DNA from: Sphingobacteriaceae bacterium
GTDB taxonomy: Bacteria; Bacteroidota; Bacteroidia; Sphingobacteriales; Sphingobacteriaceae
DNA length: 64,000 nt
Direction of reading: 5' to 3'
NCBI GenBank assembly: GCA_947460875.1
Contig: CANHGR010000004.1
Location: forward strand, 124,001-188,000
Below, in pieces: positions 9,097 to 17,911 of the stretch. A program made the translations under genes and the position numbers. The notes under the pieces are model-generated. The model was not told the DNA's origin, made no database searches, and saw only the letters and a program-made list of their open reading frames with translations. Numbering within the stretch: the first letter of the stretch is position 1; every line of letters begins with the position of its first letter.

Positions 9097-9462
9097 ATGT
9101 TTCTTATTGCATTAAATGTATTGTTCGTCATCTCGTTTATTGGGTTCGCGTATGTAAACTTGAACGATAGCGATTCTTGGCTTTGGGTGCCGATTTATGG
9201 CGCAGCTGCAGCAGTCTGCGGATTTGCAGCTTTCGGAAGCTATTACCCGACCGTCTACTTGCTACTTATGGGATTCTATTTGGCGTATGCTATAATCTTA
9301 TTCTTCAGGAAAGATGGATTTTTAGAATGGATCGTAAAATATAATACTCCGAGCATTGTTGAAACAATGCAGGCGAAAAAGCCATATATTGAAAACACCA
9401 GAGAGTTTTTCGGCTTGTTGATCATTGCATGCGCAATGCTAATTAATTACCTAGCGTATTAG
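9097..9462 (+). CDS. TMEM220-family integral membrane protein
   Basis: This 121-residue protein has four predicted membrane segments (about residues 2-20, 29-47, 50-68, 103-120). The N-terminal NDSDSW(L)WVPIYGAAA pattern is typical of the transmembrane protein 220 family, which occurs in bacteria and animals with unknown function. It stands alone between oxyR and a converging gene. No biochemical role can be given. Confidence 0.75.
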   Translation: MFLIALNVLFVISFIGFAYVNLNDSDSWLWVPIYGAAAAVCGFAAFGSYYPTVYLLLMGFYLAYAIILFFRKDGFLEWIVKYNTPSIVETMQAKKPYIENTREFFGLLIIACAMLINYLAY

Positions 9463-9507
9463 AACGACCTGATCCGCTGATTTGGAGTCTCCCCTTGGAT
9501 CAACAAA

Positions 9508-10317
9508 TCACTTTATCGCTCCTGCCGCCCATAATATTCCTCGGGATACCATCGTCAAGAAAATCGGGTCGCTGAATGTGCCTGTTGAATGGCCGAAAGT
9601 TGTGCCAAACACGCGTGCCTTTCCGTATTGGTTGGTCCACGCAATAGGGTAAGATTTTCCGTCCACTTCGCTAACAGCGCTAGCTAGAGCCTTGGAATTT
9701 GGCCAGAATTTGTCTATTATGTACAGTTCATCAGATCGTGTTACCCAATTGTTAGGCATACCCTTTAAAATTGTATGCTTTGCTTCAACTAATGTGACAG
9801 GATATTTAGCCTGCTTTTCATCGTGTCTTTTACTCGTCACCCCTAAAAACTCACGCCAGTCGTTTTCTTCAGCTGCCCGATAGGTGTGCATCGCGCAATG
9901 AATTACCACTGCCGGTATACCCGCGTAATGTGCTTTGGTGATCTTTCTGAAATACTCAGAGTCTTTAGTATCGGCAAAACATTCATTATGAACTATTACA
10001 TCATAGTTTTTTCCCCAATCTGGATTATCGTATAGCGCGATTGTACCACGAGTAGTCGTTCCTCCTTCACTCATAACAGTCCACGTTGCCTTCGGTGCAA
10101 TCTTGTTCATCGCATCATTCATCGCCTTGGTTTGAAAAGGGTAGTTATGGCAACAGCCGCTTGTAATTAACAATATTTTAATAGCCTTATTGGTAGCGGC
10201 CTGGGCGTTTATCGGTTCTGAATTACTTAAAAAAACGCAAAAAGACAAGAACATACTATTAGATCCAATCGATTTTATGCATCTTAAAAGCTGATTAATG
10301 TGCTTACTCATATACAT
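9508..10317 (-). CDS. ThuA-like domain protein (trehalose-utilisation family fold)
   Basis: This 269-residue protein has a ThuA-like (class I glutamine-amidotransferase-like) fold. It shows ILLITSGCCHNYPFQ near the start of the domain, the YDVIVHNECFAD segment, AVVIHCAMHTYR, and a C-terminal RVFGTTFGHSTGTF and ILWAAG. Bacteroidota have many secreted ThuA proteins that act in sugar and glycan metabolism, usually without a defined reaction. A hydrophobic stretch before NAQA looks like a signal peptide, but the N-terminus is long; an ATG at 10254 would give a standard signal peptide and is an alternative start. The substrate is unknown. Confidence 0.82.
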   Translation of the reverse strand: MYMSKHINQLLRCIKSIGSNSMFLSFCVFLSNSEPINAQAATNKAIKILLITSGCCHNYPFQTKAMNDAMNKIAPKATWTVMSEGGTTTRGTIALYDNPDWGKNYDVIVHNECFADTKDSEYFRKITKAHYAGIPAVVIHCAMHTYRAAEENDWREFLGVTSKRHDEKQAKYPVTLVEAKHTILKGMPNNWVTRSDELYIIDKFWPNSKALASAVSEVDGKSYPIAWTNQYGKARVFGTTFGHSTGTFSDPIFLTMVSRGILWAAGAIK

Positions 10318-10445
10318 TGACTTTATGCTTTACATTGCTAAAGTACCTATTTCCTAGCATTAAGGTTGTATGAAATTTGTATTTCAGCCTAGCAATTCTC
10401 TCGTTCATCTAAATTTTTAGGCTATCTTAGTTTTAATCTTTCAAG

Positions 10446-11279
10446 ATGAAACTAACAAGAAGAAAATTTTTAAATCTTGGCATAAAAGGGGTTGTGCTGA
10501 TAAGTGCGGGAAACAGTATCCAAACCTTTGCTAACAGCAGTAAATTACAGGGCAAAAACCTAAACATTGCGCTACGTTTCGCGATAGCTTCTGATGGCCA
10601 TTACGGACAAATGGGCATCCAATATGAATCTTTCCATCTAGATACGATCAATTGGATTAATGCTGAAAAAGACACTAGTACCCTTGATTTTACATTTATT
10701 AACGGTGATTTGGTCCATGATGACCCCAAATGGGTGCCTGAACTCAGAGCACAATTCAATAAATTAAAAACTCCTTGGTATGTCAGCCGAGGAAATCATG
10801 ACAAGATGGACCCTGCTTCTTGGGAGAAGGAATGGGGAATGCCTTTAAATTATTCCTTCATAAAAAATGATACGGCTTTTTTAGTGCTTGATACTTCAAA
10901 TGAACAAGGACAGTATGTTTGTCCAAATCCGGCATGGGCAGAGCAAGAACTGAAAAAACTAAGTGCTTACAAAAACCTGTTTGTGTTCATGCATATCACC
11001 CCCTTTAAATGGACACAGAACGGCATTGCTTGTCCGCAAATAACAGAATTATTTGAAAAACAAGCAAACCTGAAAGCAATCTTCCATGGCCACGACCATG
11101 ATCAGGATTCATTTAAAGAAATGAATGGAAAGTATTATTTCTTCGATTCTCATATTGCAGGTAACTGGGGTACACCCTACCGTGGATATAGGATCGTAGA
11201 ATTGTCTGATACAGGTGATATTCTAACATACCAGGTCAATCCGACTGAGGGGAAGAAGATGAATACGACTAGCATTTAG
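10446..11279 (+). CDS. Exported calcineurin-like metallophosphoesterase
   Basis: This 277-residue protein contains the metallophosphoesterase motif series: ASDGHYG (variant of DxH), NGDLVHD (GDxxx), RGNHD (GNHD), MHITPF and HGHDHD (GHxH). These bind a two-metal centre that hydrolyses phosphoesters. The N-terminus TRRKFL followed by a hydrophobic stretch is a twin-arginine export signal, so it is likely folded in the cytoplasm and exported. It is transcribed divergently from the ThuA gene, with a 128-base gap. The physiological phosphoester is unknown. Confidence 0.88.
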   Translation: MKLTRRKFLNLGIKGVVLISAGNSIQTFANSSKLQGKNLNIALRFAIASDGHYGQMGIQYESFHLDTINWINAEKDTSTLDFTFINGDLVHDDPKWVPELRAQFNKLKTPWYVSRGNHDKMDPASWEKEWGMPLNYSFIKNDTAFLVLDTSNEQGQYVCPNPAWAEQELKKLSAYKNLFVFMHITPFKWTQNGIACPQITELFEKQANLKAIFHGHDHDQDSFKEMNGKYYFFDSHIAGNWGTPYRGYRIVELSDTGDILTYQVNPTEGKKMNTTSI

Positions 11280-11638
11280 CCCAGACTATTGTCCTCCCTT
11301 TTCACCAGTAATACTTCATGATCATTAAGCAGGATATAGCCATACTCATAGCAGAAGTAGTACGTTCCGCCTTTCTGGGTTTGGTAGATGTGAGTGTGAT
11401 AAGTCAAGTCGAAGCCCTGTTTTAACAATCTGTCACGATTGATTTTTGTTTTGCCGCCAGGATTCAATTTTTGAAGGATATCGCGATTCTTTTTAAGAAC
11501 TTGATTGACCTGACGCATGTAACTGCTATCCTCACTTTTAAGGCGGTTATTATAATTACTACGACACTGATCGTCGCAAAATTTCTTATCAGACCGGCCT
11601 TTTACTATTTCGCCGCAATCTAAGCATACGCGTTCCAT
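11276..11638 (-). CDS. Hypothetical protein with N-terminal zinc-ribbon-like motif
   Basis: This 120-residue protein starts CLDCGEIVKGRSDKKFC and then DDQCRSNYNN, giving CxxC...CxxxC, a probable single zinc site. The middle is a basic helix (QVNQVLKKNRDILQKL), and the C-terminal part is a small hydrophobic beta-rich segment with several Tyr (YYFCYEYGYILLN). Similar small proteins are frequent in Bacteroidota without an assigned role. DNA or RNA binding is possible from the zinc motif and charge, but it is inference. Its stop overlaps the end of the converging phosphoesterase gene by four bases. Confidence 0.7.
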   Translation of the reverse strand: MERVCLDCGEIVKGRSDKKFCDDQCRSNYNNRLKSEDSSYMRQVNQVLKKNRDILQKLNPGGKTKINRDRLLKQGFDLTYHTHIYQTQKGGTYYFCYEYGYILLNDHEVLLVKREDNSLG

Positions 11639-11809
11639 ATATTTTTATGCGATTAAACAATAAATATAACCATTATACGTGTATAACCGTTTATATACGG
11701 ATGTAAATGTTTAACATCCGACTAGGCTTTCTGACTACCCTCACCTTTGTTCTGTCGATGGCCAAAGAGATGCCATTGTTCGTTAAACATCAGATAAATT
11801 TTTAGAAAA

Positions 11810-12151
11810 ATGAGTAATTTAAGAAACAGTGTTCGCCTAACAGGATTTTTAGGAAACGACCCAGAAGTGAAAATCGTTGGAAACGATAAAAAACTAGTCC
11901 GTATGTCTATCGCAACAGATGAGTCTTACAAAAATGAAAAAGGTGAAAAAATTAAGGAAACCCAGTGGCATTACGTAAATGCATGGGGCAAGACTGCAGA
12001 AATCGCTGAAAAATATCTTCACAAAGGCAGTGAAGTAAGTATTGAAGGAAGACTTTCAAACCGCTCTTACCAAGATAAAGACGGAGTAAAGCGTTACACT
12101 ACTGAAATTGTAGTGAATGAATTGCTAATGCTTGGGAAAAAGGCAGTTTAA
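11810..12151 (+). CDS. ssb: Single-stranded DNA-binding protein (OB fold, short form)
   Basis: This 113-residue SSB protein has the OB-fold segments NSVRLTGFLGNDPE, VRMSIATDESY, WHYVNAWGKTAEIAEKYLHKG and VSIEGRLSNRSYQDKDG. It covers single-stranded DNA during replication and repair. It lacks the glycine-rich linker and acidic DDDIPF-type tail of the principal SSB, ending after the fold, so it may be a secondary SSB. It is transcribed alone and followed by a terminator at 12219. Confidence 0.9.
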   Translation: MSNLRNSVRLTGFLGNDPEVKIVGNDKKLVRMSIATDESYKNEKGEKIKETQWHYVNAWGKTAEIAEKYLHKGSEVSIEGRLSNRSYQDKDGVKRYTTEIVVNELLMLGKKAV

Positions 12152-12218
12152 TATTCTATTCTGCGCATAGGGTTTAAACTCAGGGCGATATGATATTCGC
12201 CGACGTCATGTTGATTTT

Positions 12219-12245
12219 AGCCACGGGGCAAACCCGTGGCTTTTT
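12219..12245 (+). terminator. Rho-independent terminator after ssb
   Basis: A perfect 9-base stem (AGCCACGGG / CCCGTGGCT) with a GCAAA loop is followed by a short T run. Confidence 0.85.
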
Positions 12246-12326
12246 AATTGATCTCGGCCAAAAATTTATACAACAAAATCGAACGCAAAAAGGTTATATA
12301 TTTAGAAGACCTTCAATGTTAGCCAA

Positions 12327-13211
12327 ATGGATTTTATCGACTATTATAAACTGTTAGAACTGGATAAAAACGCTGACGAGAGCGACATAAAGAAAGCATA
12401 CCGCAAACTGGCAAGAAAATATCATCCTGACCTTAATCCAAACGATAAAGTAGCAAATGCAAAATTCCAACAAATTAATGAGGCCAATGAGGTTCTAAGT
12501 GATCCGGAAAAACGCAAGAAATATGATAAATTCGGCAAAGACTGGAAACATGCTGATGCAAATGCAGCCTCACAACAGTACAGCTCTAATCAGGGCAGAC
12601 CAGACTCTTCCGGCTCTTACAGCGAACAAGACTTCTCGGAATTTTTTGGGTCTATGTTTGGTGGCGGCGGTCAAGGGCGCAGGCAAACTAAATTCAGAGG
12701 TCAGGATCTCCATGCAGAACTTCATCTAAGTCTTGAAGCTGCTTATTTATCTCAAAAACAAACGCTTACAGTAAATGGAAAAAATATTCGTCTTACCATA
12801 CCTGCCGGGATAGAGAACGGACAAACGATAAAAATTACCGGACAGGGAGGAGATGGAATGAATGGGGGTCCAAAGGGTGACCTTTACATTAAGTTCGCGA
12901 TTACAAACCAAACGAAATTTAAACGAGATGGGAACAACTTATATACCACCGTCAATCTCGATTTGTACACGGCAATTTTAGGAGGCGAAACCACTATTGA
13001 TACGTTTAGCGGCAAAGTAAAACTTAAAATCCAGCCAGAAACACAGGCGGGGGCCAAAGTTCGGCTGAAAGGGAAAGGCTTCCCTTTGTATAAAAAAGAA
13101 GGAGAATTTGGCGACCTTATCATTACTTATAACGTAAAAACACCAAAAAATCTTTCAGAGAAAGAAAAAGAATTGTTTAAAGAACTATCAAAGTTGCGCC
13201 ATGAAAACTAA
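12327..13211 (+). CDS. cbpA: DnaJ-like co-chaperone CbpA
   Basis: This 294-residue Hsp40 has an N-terminal J domain (about residues 4-70) with the HPD motif in KYHPDLNPN, which stimulates DnaK ATPase. A Gly/Ser-rich linker with [10 protein letters not shown] follows. Two C-terminal substrate-binding domains follow from about residue 125. There is no zinc-finger repeat (CxxCxGxG) between them, so this is the CbpA type rather than DnaJ. The gene overlaps cbpM by 11 bases, and the pairing with its own modulator confirms the call. Confidence 0.93.
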   Translation: MDFIDYYKLLELDKNADESDIKKAYRKLARKYHPDLNPNDKVANAKFQQINEANEVLSDPEKRKKYDKFGKDWKHADANAASQQYSSNQGRPDSSGSYSEQDFSEFFGSMFGGGGQGRRQTKFRGQDLHAELHLSLEAAYLSQKQTLTVNGKNIRLTIPAGIENGQTIKITGQGGDGMNGGPKGDLYIKFAITNQTKFKRDGNNLYTTVNLDLYTAILGGETTIDTFSGKVKLKIQPETQAGAKVRLKGKGFPLYKKEGEFGDLIITYNVKTPKNLSEKEKELFKELSKLRHEN

Positions 13212-13497
13212 AGATCCAATCTCTATAGAACTTTTTTGTACTAGTCACAATGTTGAAGTTTCATTCATTAGCTCCCTCCAGGAATACGGATTAATAGAAG
13301 TATCTACCGTAGAAAATGCTACATATATCTCTGCGGAACAGCTTCAAAATCTGGAAAAAATGATGCGAATGCATTATGAGATGGATATAAATATCGAAGG
13401 GATTGAAACTATTATTCACCTGCTTCAAAAAGTAGATGATCTTCATAACGAATTATCGACATTAAAAAATCGAATAAACCTGTATGAGAGCTACTAA
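13201..13497 (+). CDS. cbpM: Chaperone modulator CbpM
   Basis: This 98-residue protein has a MerR-like helix-turn-helix ([22 protein letters not shown]) and a C-terminal helix pair ending in a coiled coil. CbpM binds the J domain of CbpA and inhibits its activity. Its ATG lies inside the end of cbpA, giving an 11-base overlap and probable translational coupling. Its stop overlaps by three bases the stop of the converging MTHFR-family gene. Confidence 0.88.
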   Translation: MKTKDPISIELFCTSHNVEVSFISSLQEYGLIEVSTVENATYISAEQLQNLEKMMRMHYEMDINIEGIETIIHLLQKVDDLHNELSTLKNRINLYESY

Positions 13498-14426
13498 ATT
13501 CTAATCCCTCGCTCAGTAAGCATCGCTCCTACTTGATTGACCATATAAATTGAAGCCTCAATCTCCTCTTTTCTGATAGCCACGCTTTCGATATTAAATC
13601 CAAAAGGAATGGATCGTTCCGTGCAGAAAGCCGTCAGTTCTGAAGCAATATCAAGACAAATATTAACCGATTTATCCAAAATATTTTCAGAATTTTTTAA
13701 ATCTTCTTTTAGTTCATCGGGAACGTGGATACCCAGCCATTCCATAAAGTGGAGAGTTTTTGTAGAACCACAAGCTGTTAAGGTAAATATGATCGTGGGT
13801 ACTTTAACATTAGCTTCTGTACAACCTTTTACGAGATCTATAATCATCTGTTTAGCAAAATCAACGTTATAGACACATTGCGAGATAAAATAAGAAACAC
13901 CGCAATTTACTTTGTCTAAAATCCTAACGTCTTCATCTTTCAACACAACATGTCGTTCCGGAATAGTTATAGCGCCAATAACAGAAGTGTGTTCATGGTT
14001 TTTCCAAATTCGGTAAGCTTCTTTAAGTGACGTTTTAACCGGATAATCAGGCGTAGGCATCCCGACAAAAACAGGGAAAAACTGAGACTTATGTAAGTCA
14101 TCTAGCCATATGGCTAGTTCCTGCTCGGTATATTTACCGGCCGGACGGTAAATTATTTTCGGAATTCTTAGTGCTTGTAAGTAAGTAGACGCAAATTCAA
14201 GAGGGTCAAGTGCATGAAGAAATGGGAAGGGTCTTTCTTCATCAGTTCTCGCCGATTCATCTTGTACATCATACACAACGAGCGCATCAATGTCTAATGG
14301 GAAAAGTCTCTCAAGCGTCTTCGTTGCGATTTCAACAATCCTTTCCCTAGTAGTTTCAGATTTTGGCGGAGTAATGCCATAGAGAAGAATTCCAGATTCA
14401 CCGGATTTGATCTTATTTAAAAACAT
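13494..14426 (-). CDS. Methylenetetrahydrofolate reductase-family protein (divergent)
   Basis: This 310-residue TIM-barrel protein resembles the MTHFR family. It starts with a Pro-rich GITPPKSETTRERI, and has DALVVYDVQDES, ITIPERHVVLKDEDVRIL and CGVSYFISQCVYNVDFAKQMI, which correspond to the folate- and FAD-binding strands of MetF-like proteins. It differs from classical MetF (no obvious FEFFPP start), so the exact reaction is uncertain. Related proteins reduce 5,10-methylene-THF or use flavin for related one-carbon steps. Its neighbours give no pathway clue. Confidence 0.68.
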   Translation of the reverse strand: MFLNKIKSGESGILLYGITPPKSETTRERIVEIATKTLERLFPLDIDALVVYDVQDESARTDEERPFPFLHALDPLEFASTYLQALRIPKIIYRPAGKYTEQELAIWLDDLHKSQFFPVFVGMPTPDYPVKTSLKEAYRIWKNHEHTSVIGAITIPERHVVLKDEDVRILDKVNCGVSYFISQCVYNVDFAKQMIIDLVKGCTEANVKVPTIIFTLTACGSTKTLHFMEWLGIHVPDELKEDLKNSENILDKSVNICLDIASELTAFCTERSIPFGFNIESVAIRKEEIEASIYMVNQVGAMLTERGIRI

Positions 14427-14736
14427 ATATTATTTCTTAATCATTACTTTCCAATAATCAATTTAGTCAGTTCGGCCGCTCCTGCCGAAATATTATTTTG
14501 AATTGGGTTTATAAATTCGTTGAAGGTAAAGATCATGTATATAATTATGAAATATTTTTTCAAACAACGCATGGCAAACTCTTGGTTAGTGAGAACTAAT
14601 CTTTAAAAGGCCATGTTATAAATAGGGCCTGAAACATATAGAAACAGCTCTAAATGATATCAGCGTAACATCCGTTACTTGTTCGAAAAAAAGAAAAAAT
14701 CTGCTCCACTCCTTGCTTATTAAGTACCTTTGCGCG

Positions 14737-15087
14737 ATGTTAGAATATTTTAACCTATTCAAGGAATGGCTGATTGAGCTAGGCGATCACCATGGCGTGG
14801 ATCCGCTTTTCCTAGGAACACTATACCTTGGTAGCAAGGTTTTCTTTTTTTCATGCTTGGGTTGGGTATTTCACTGCATTAGAAATAAAAAGACGTTGGT
14901 CTTTCCAATGCTTTTTGCTTCTATGAGTTTCAGCTTACCCTACGTTTATTTGATCATTTCGGGGCGAAACATTTCAGTTTGGGTATATCTATTAATCGGA
15001 CTAATTTTCATATCTGGCACTTACTCAATATGGAAAAAAGTGACAGCCGTACTTTCCGCTTCCAAGAGATCTCGAACTAGTGCATAA
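14737..15087 (+). CDS. Small membrane protein of unknown function
   Basis: This protein of 116 residues has four hydrophobic segments and a short polar C-terminus (KRSRTSA). The N-terminus (MLEYFNLFKEWLIELGDHHGVDP) is amphipathic. A longer start at TTG 14713 is possible, but TACCTTTG at 14725-14732 looks like a promoter -7 box, which would make the ATG at 14737 the start on a very short leader. No -33 TTG lies at good spacing, so the promoter is weakly supported. The family is not recognised beyond a Bacteroidota hypothetical. Confidence 0.6.
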   Translation: MLEYFNLFKEWLIELGDHHGVDPLFLGTLYLGSKVFFFSCLGWVFHCIRNKKTLVFPMLFASMSFSLPYVYLIISGRNISVWVYLLIGLIFISGTYSIWKKVTAVLSASKRSRTSA

Positions 15088-15445
15088 GGATTTCGTTACA
15101 GCATTGACAGCGTCTAAATTAGCTGGCAAGCTCGAAAATCTGCCGTTGAGTCGTGCGAGCTCTTACTAAGTCAATACGCAAGTTCCAAGACTTATTATAT
15201 GAATAAACGCACCGCTTAGTATGAGTGCCAATCCGTCTACGTTTGCGTCCAGCTTTGACCGAACACAAATCTCCAAAAATCCCGAATTGTCATTTTGCCC
15301 TGTTGCCCCATGTTCACATTTGCAAATCAACAAATCATATAGTTATTTAATAAAAAGGTCATTTTATTCTGAATACTAACAATGATCGGTTTCTATAATT
15401 AATTTTGTAGAATAAAGAAAATTTTGATCTTCTAAAATTAAGATA
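15088..15445. other. Intergenic region, no gene recognised
   Basis: No long frame is open. The first 90 bases continue in a second plus-strand frame (KDFVTALTASKLAGKLENL) past the preceding gene and then stop, which may be chance or a decayed end. The last 100 bases are AT-rich and probably hold the promoter of the next gene. Confidence 0.4.
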
Positions 15446-15859
15446 ATGGAAGAAATTAAAAATAAGCCGGACTTGGTGGTTTGGGATAAAGAAAAAGGTT
15501 ATTATCAAAAGGGATTAAGCTATGGCAGTAACGTAAGTGCGCCTGCGATAGCTCTTGAAAATGTAGGTGGGTGGAAGCAAGCTAATGCAGCGTTGGCGAA
15601 CAAGAATTTCAAAGCAAAATTCGATGATTTAAAAGAAGAATATGATAAACTGGTCAGTGAAGTCCAATTGAATGAACTTGTTTATTCAGCGAAGTATAAT
15701 TTCACGCCAACTATAGGAGAGATATATCATTTATACAGTAAATCAGATGATACAGTATTTCTTTCAATGATTTCTCCAGACAGTTGGACCCAAAAATATC
15801 TTGGTTCATTTAAACTCGATTCAAGTCATAAATGGTCAAAAATTGAAAGTCCGAAATAG
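15446..15859 (+). CDS. DUF2452-family protein
   Basis: This 137-residue soluble protein has the DUF2452 pattern: an N-terminal KPDLVVWDKEKGYY, then VSAPAIALENVGGWKQAN, a helical FKAKFDDLKEEYDKL, a beta region with GEIYHLYSK, and a C-terminal LGSFKL. The family is widespread in Bacteroidota and eukaryotes and has no established function. The length is typical. It is monocistronic. Confidence 0.8.
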   Translation: MEEIKNKPDLVVWDKEKGYYQKGLSYGSNVSAPAIALENVGGWKQANAALANKNFKAKFDDLKEEYDKLVSEVQLNELVYSAKYNFTPTIGEIYHLYSKSDDTVFLSMISPDSWTQKYLGSFKLDSSHKWSKIESPK

Positions 15860-16210
15860 TTTCTGTGCTAATCTTTTTATTGTAAAAATATATTTTCTAC
15901 TCCTTTAAATAATGTCTTTCTTTTCCTAATCATTGTTTTGATCAGGTCGACCCTTGTGTGCCCTCCCTAACTATTATGTACAACCTCGCTTTGCGGATAC
16001 TGGCAGACAAGTCCATAAATAATAAAGATTGGGTTTTAAAAAACGGATGCTCTTAAAACTGATCTTCATGGTAATCAAAACGTACCAGCAAACGTACCAA
16101 ATCATAACACAAAAGACCTGAATTAACTTAATAAATTAAGCAGGCACAGATATTTATAAAAAACAAAATTAAGGCTTAAACGTTTTAAAATAAGGCTAGA
16201 ATAGCTTCAA
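15860..16210. other. Intergenic region downstream of tRNA-Phe
   Basis: No gene of useful length is visible. The region holds a 10-base direct repeat (see 16078-16099) and a short minus-strand frame starting ATG at 16070 (MKISFKSIRFLKPNLYYLW) that stops after about 32 codons. Mobile elements often insert next to tRNA genes, but no integrase was found. Confidence 0.4.
16078..16099. repeat. Tandem pair AAACGTACCA near tRNA-Phe
   Basis: AAACGTACCA occurs at 16078-16087 and again at 16090-16099, a 12-base period. It lies about 150 bases from the 3' end of tRNA-Phe. It could be a leftover recombinase arm site or a chance repeat. Confidence 0.35.
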
Positions 16211-16241
16211 AACAACGAAACCCCAGCTAATGCTGAGGTTT
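16211..16241 (-). terminator. Terminator after tRNA-Phe
   Basis: On the minus strand a 10-base stem (AAACCTCAGC / GCTGGGGTTT, one U-G pair) with an ATTA loop is followed by TCGTTGTTTT. It lies 10 bases past the tRNA 3' end. Confidence 0.7.
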
Positions 16242-16250
16242 CTATCTTCG

Positions 16251-16323
16251 TGGTACCAGCTGGAATCGAACCAGCGACACAAGGATTTTCAGTCCTTTGC
16301 TCTACCAACTGAGCTATGGTACC
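16251..16323 (-). tRNA. tRNA-Phe (anticodon GAA)
   Basis: A 73-base cloverleaf can be read on the minus strand: acceptor GGTACCA/TGGTACC, D arm with AGCTCAGTTGGTAGAGC, anticodon stem AAGGA/TCCTT holding loop CTGAAAA (anticodon GAA), and T arm with GGTTCGATTCC. The 3' CCA is not encoded and must be added. Confidence 0.97.
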
Positions 16324-16478
16324 GCCTATCCCGAATGGGAACGCAAATGTAGCGTCTTTTTTGGTTTATGAAAACATTTTTTGAGAAAATATGCACCTAA
16401 TGCATTAATAAATATTACTATGCATGCGCAGTAATATTCTAAAACGGAATTGCTATTTTTAGCTTATACTATTACTAT

Positions 16479-17780
16479 ATGATCGCTCAACTGATCTTCT
16501 TTCTGCTGTTTATCGCAGCTATTACTCTTTTTATAAAAAATGTTCGAAAGATCATCCGCAACATAAACCTCGGACTCCCGGTTGACAGGAGCGACAGGAA
16601 GGCGGAAAGATGGAAAATCATGTTTAAAGTTGCGTTCGGACAAACGAAGATGTTTGCCCGTCCCATTCCAGCAATATTGCATTTCACAGTCTACGCGGGT
16701 TTCATCATCATTAATATCGAGGTCCTTGAAATAATTATAGATGGGTTGTTTGGCACACATCGAATTCTTGCACCAATTCTAGGCTTGTTCTATAACTTCA
16801 TCATCGCTTCGTTTGAATGGCTTGCGTTGGGCGTTATCCTCGCTTGTATCGTATTTCTGATTCGCAGAAATGCGATTAATCTCCGCAGATTTTCGGGCCT
16901 AGAAATGACCAAATGGCCAAAATCGGACGCAAATCTTATTTTAATAATAGAGATTTTGTTAATGAGCGCATTTCTTAAGATGAATGCAGCAGATTTTCAG
17001 CTACAACAAATGGCATCAGCCCACTACGTTGCGGCAGGCGCCTTCCCGGTCAGTTCCATGTTCGCTTCAATGATGCCTCAGAATGAAGGCAGTTTAATTC
17101 TAATCGAAAGGATTTGCTGGTGGTTCCACATCATCGGAATATTTGCTTTCCTAAACTATCTCCCCTATTCAAAGCATCTACATATCGTCCTTGCCTTCCC
17201 GAATACATGGTTTTCGAAACTCGAACCCAAAGGCGAGCTCAATAATATGCCTACCGTTACAAATGAGGTAAAAGCAATGCTTGACCCCTCGTATTTGGTA
17301 CCACCGACTAACGCTCCGGCCCGTTTTGGCGCCAAGGACGTTAATGATCTGAGCTGGAAGAGCCTTATGGAAGCCTATACCTGCACAGAATGCGGACGGT
17401 GTACATCAGAATGCCCTGCGAACATTACGGGTAAGCTATTGTCGCCTCGCAAGATCATGATGGATACACGCGACCGCCTTACGGAGCTTGGCAACAACAT
17501 AGACATCCATGGAAAGGACCATATTGACGGTAAATCCTTACTCGACAATTATATCAGTCGCGAAGAGATTTGGGCCTGCACGAGCTGTAACGCATGTACC
17601 ATGGCCTGCCCAGTCAATATTGATCCACTAGCCATCATTTTAGAGCTTCGCAGATATATAGTGATGGAAGAATCAAAAGCCCCGGCAAGCCTTAATACGA
17701 TGTTTGGCAATGTTGAAAATAACGGCGCACCCTGGAAGTACTCACCCGCAGATCGGTTAAATTGGGGGAAGGAAGGGTAG
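16479..17780 (+). CDS. Membrane-bound 4Fe-4S dicluster electron-transfer protein
   Basis: This 433-residue protein has about five membrane helices in its first 230 residues (start MIAQLIFFLLFIAAITLFI), resembling the cytochrome-b-like gamma subunit of nitrate reductase. Two ferredoxin-type motifs follow: CTECGRCTSECPAN near residue 305 and CTSCNACTMACPVN near 370. The following CCG-domain gene completes an HdrDE/GlcF-like redox module that probably moves electrons between the quinone pool and a cytoplasmic donor. The pair is common in Bacteroidota, but its partner substrate is not established. Confidence 0.82.
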   Translation: MIAQLIFFLLFIAAITLFIKNVRKIIRNINLGLPVDRSDRKAERWKIMFKVAFGQTKMFARPIPAILHFTVYAGFIIINIEVLEIIIDGLFGTHRILAPILGLFYNFIIASFEWLALGVILACIVFLIRRNAINLRRFSGLEMTKWPKSDANLILIIEILLMSAFLKMNAADFQLQQMASAHYVAAGAFPVSSMFASMMPQNEGSLILIERICWWFHIIGIFAFLNYLPYSKHLHIVLAFPNTWFSKLEPKGELNNMPTVTNEVKAMLDPSYLVPPTNAPARFGAKDVNDLSWKSLMEAYTCTECGRCTSECPANITGKLLSPRKIMMDTRDRLTELGNNIDIHGKDHIDGKSLLDNYISREEIWACTSCNACTMACPVNIDPLAIILELRRYIVMEESKAPASLNTMFGNVENNGAPWKYSPADRLNWGKEG

Positions 17781-17812
17781 ATGTGCGGATGTGCAAATGG
17801 GTGAATGTGCTC
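17781..17812. repeat. Degenerate ATGTGC short-period repeat
   Basis: Directly after the stop codon, units of the form GATGTGCG / GATGTGCA / GAATGTGC recur with a period of about 9-13 bases. It is one of several short degenerate repeat patches between genes in this window. Confidence 0.5.
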
Positions 17813-17911
17813 CAAGAGAGCCCCTTTGGGGCAAATGCGCAGAAATTAAAGATCAAACTCAGGAAATCGTAATTCTGAGATCGTAAATACTACTGAAATA
17901 GAAAAGAAAAA

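Noticed and set aside
15088-15210. Continuation of the 14737 membrane gene in a second frame (KDFVTALTASKLAGKLENL)
   Set aside because: The frame is short, has no homologue I can name and needs a frameshift; kept only as a remark.
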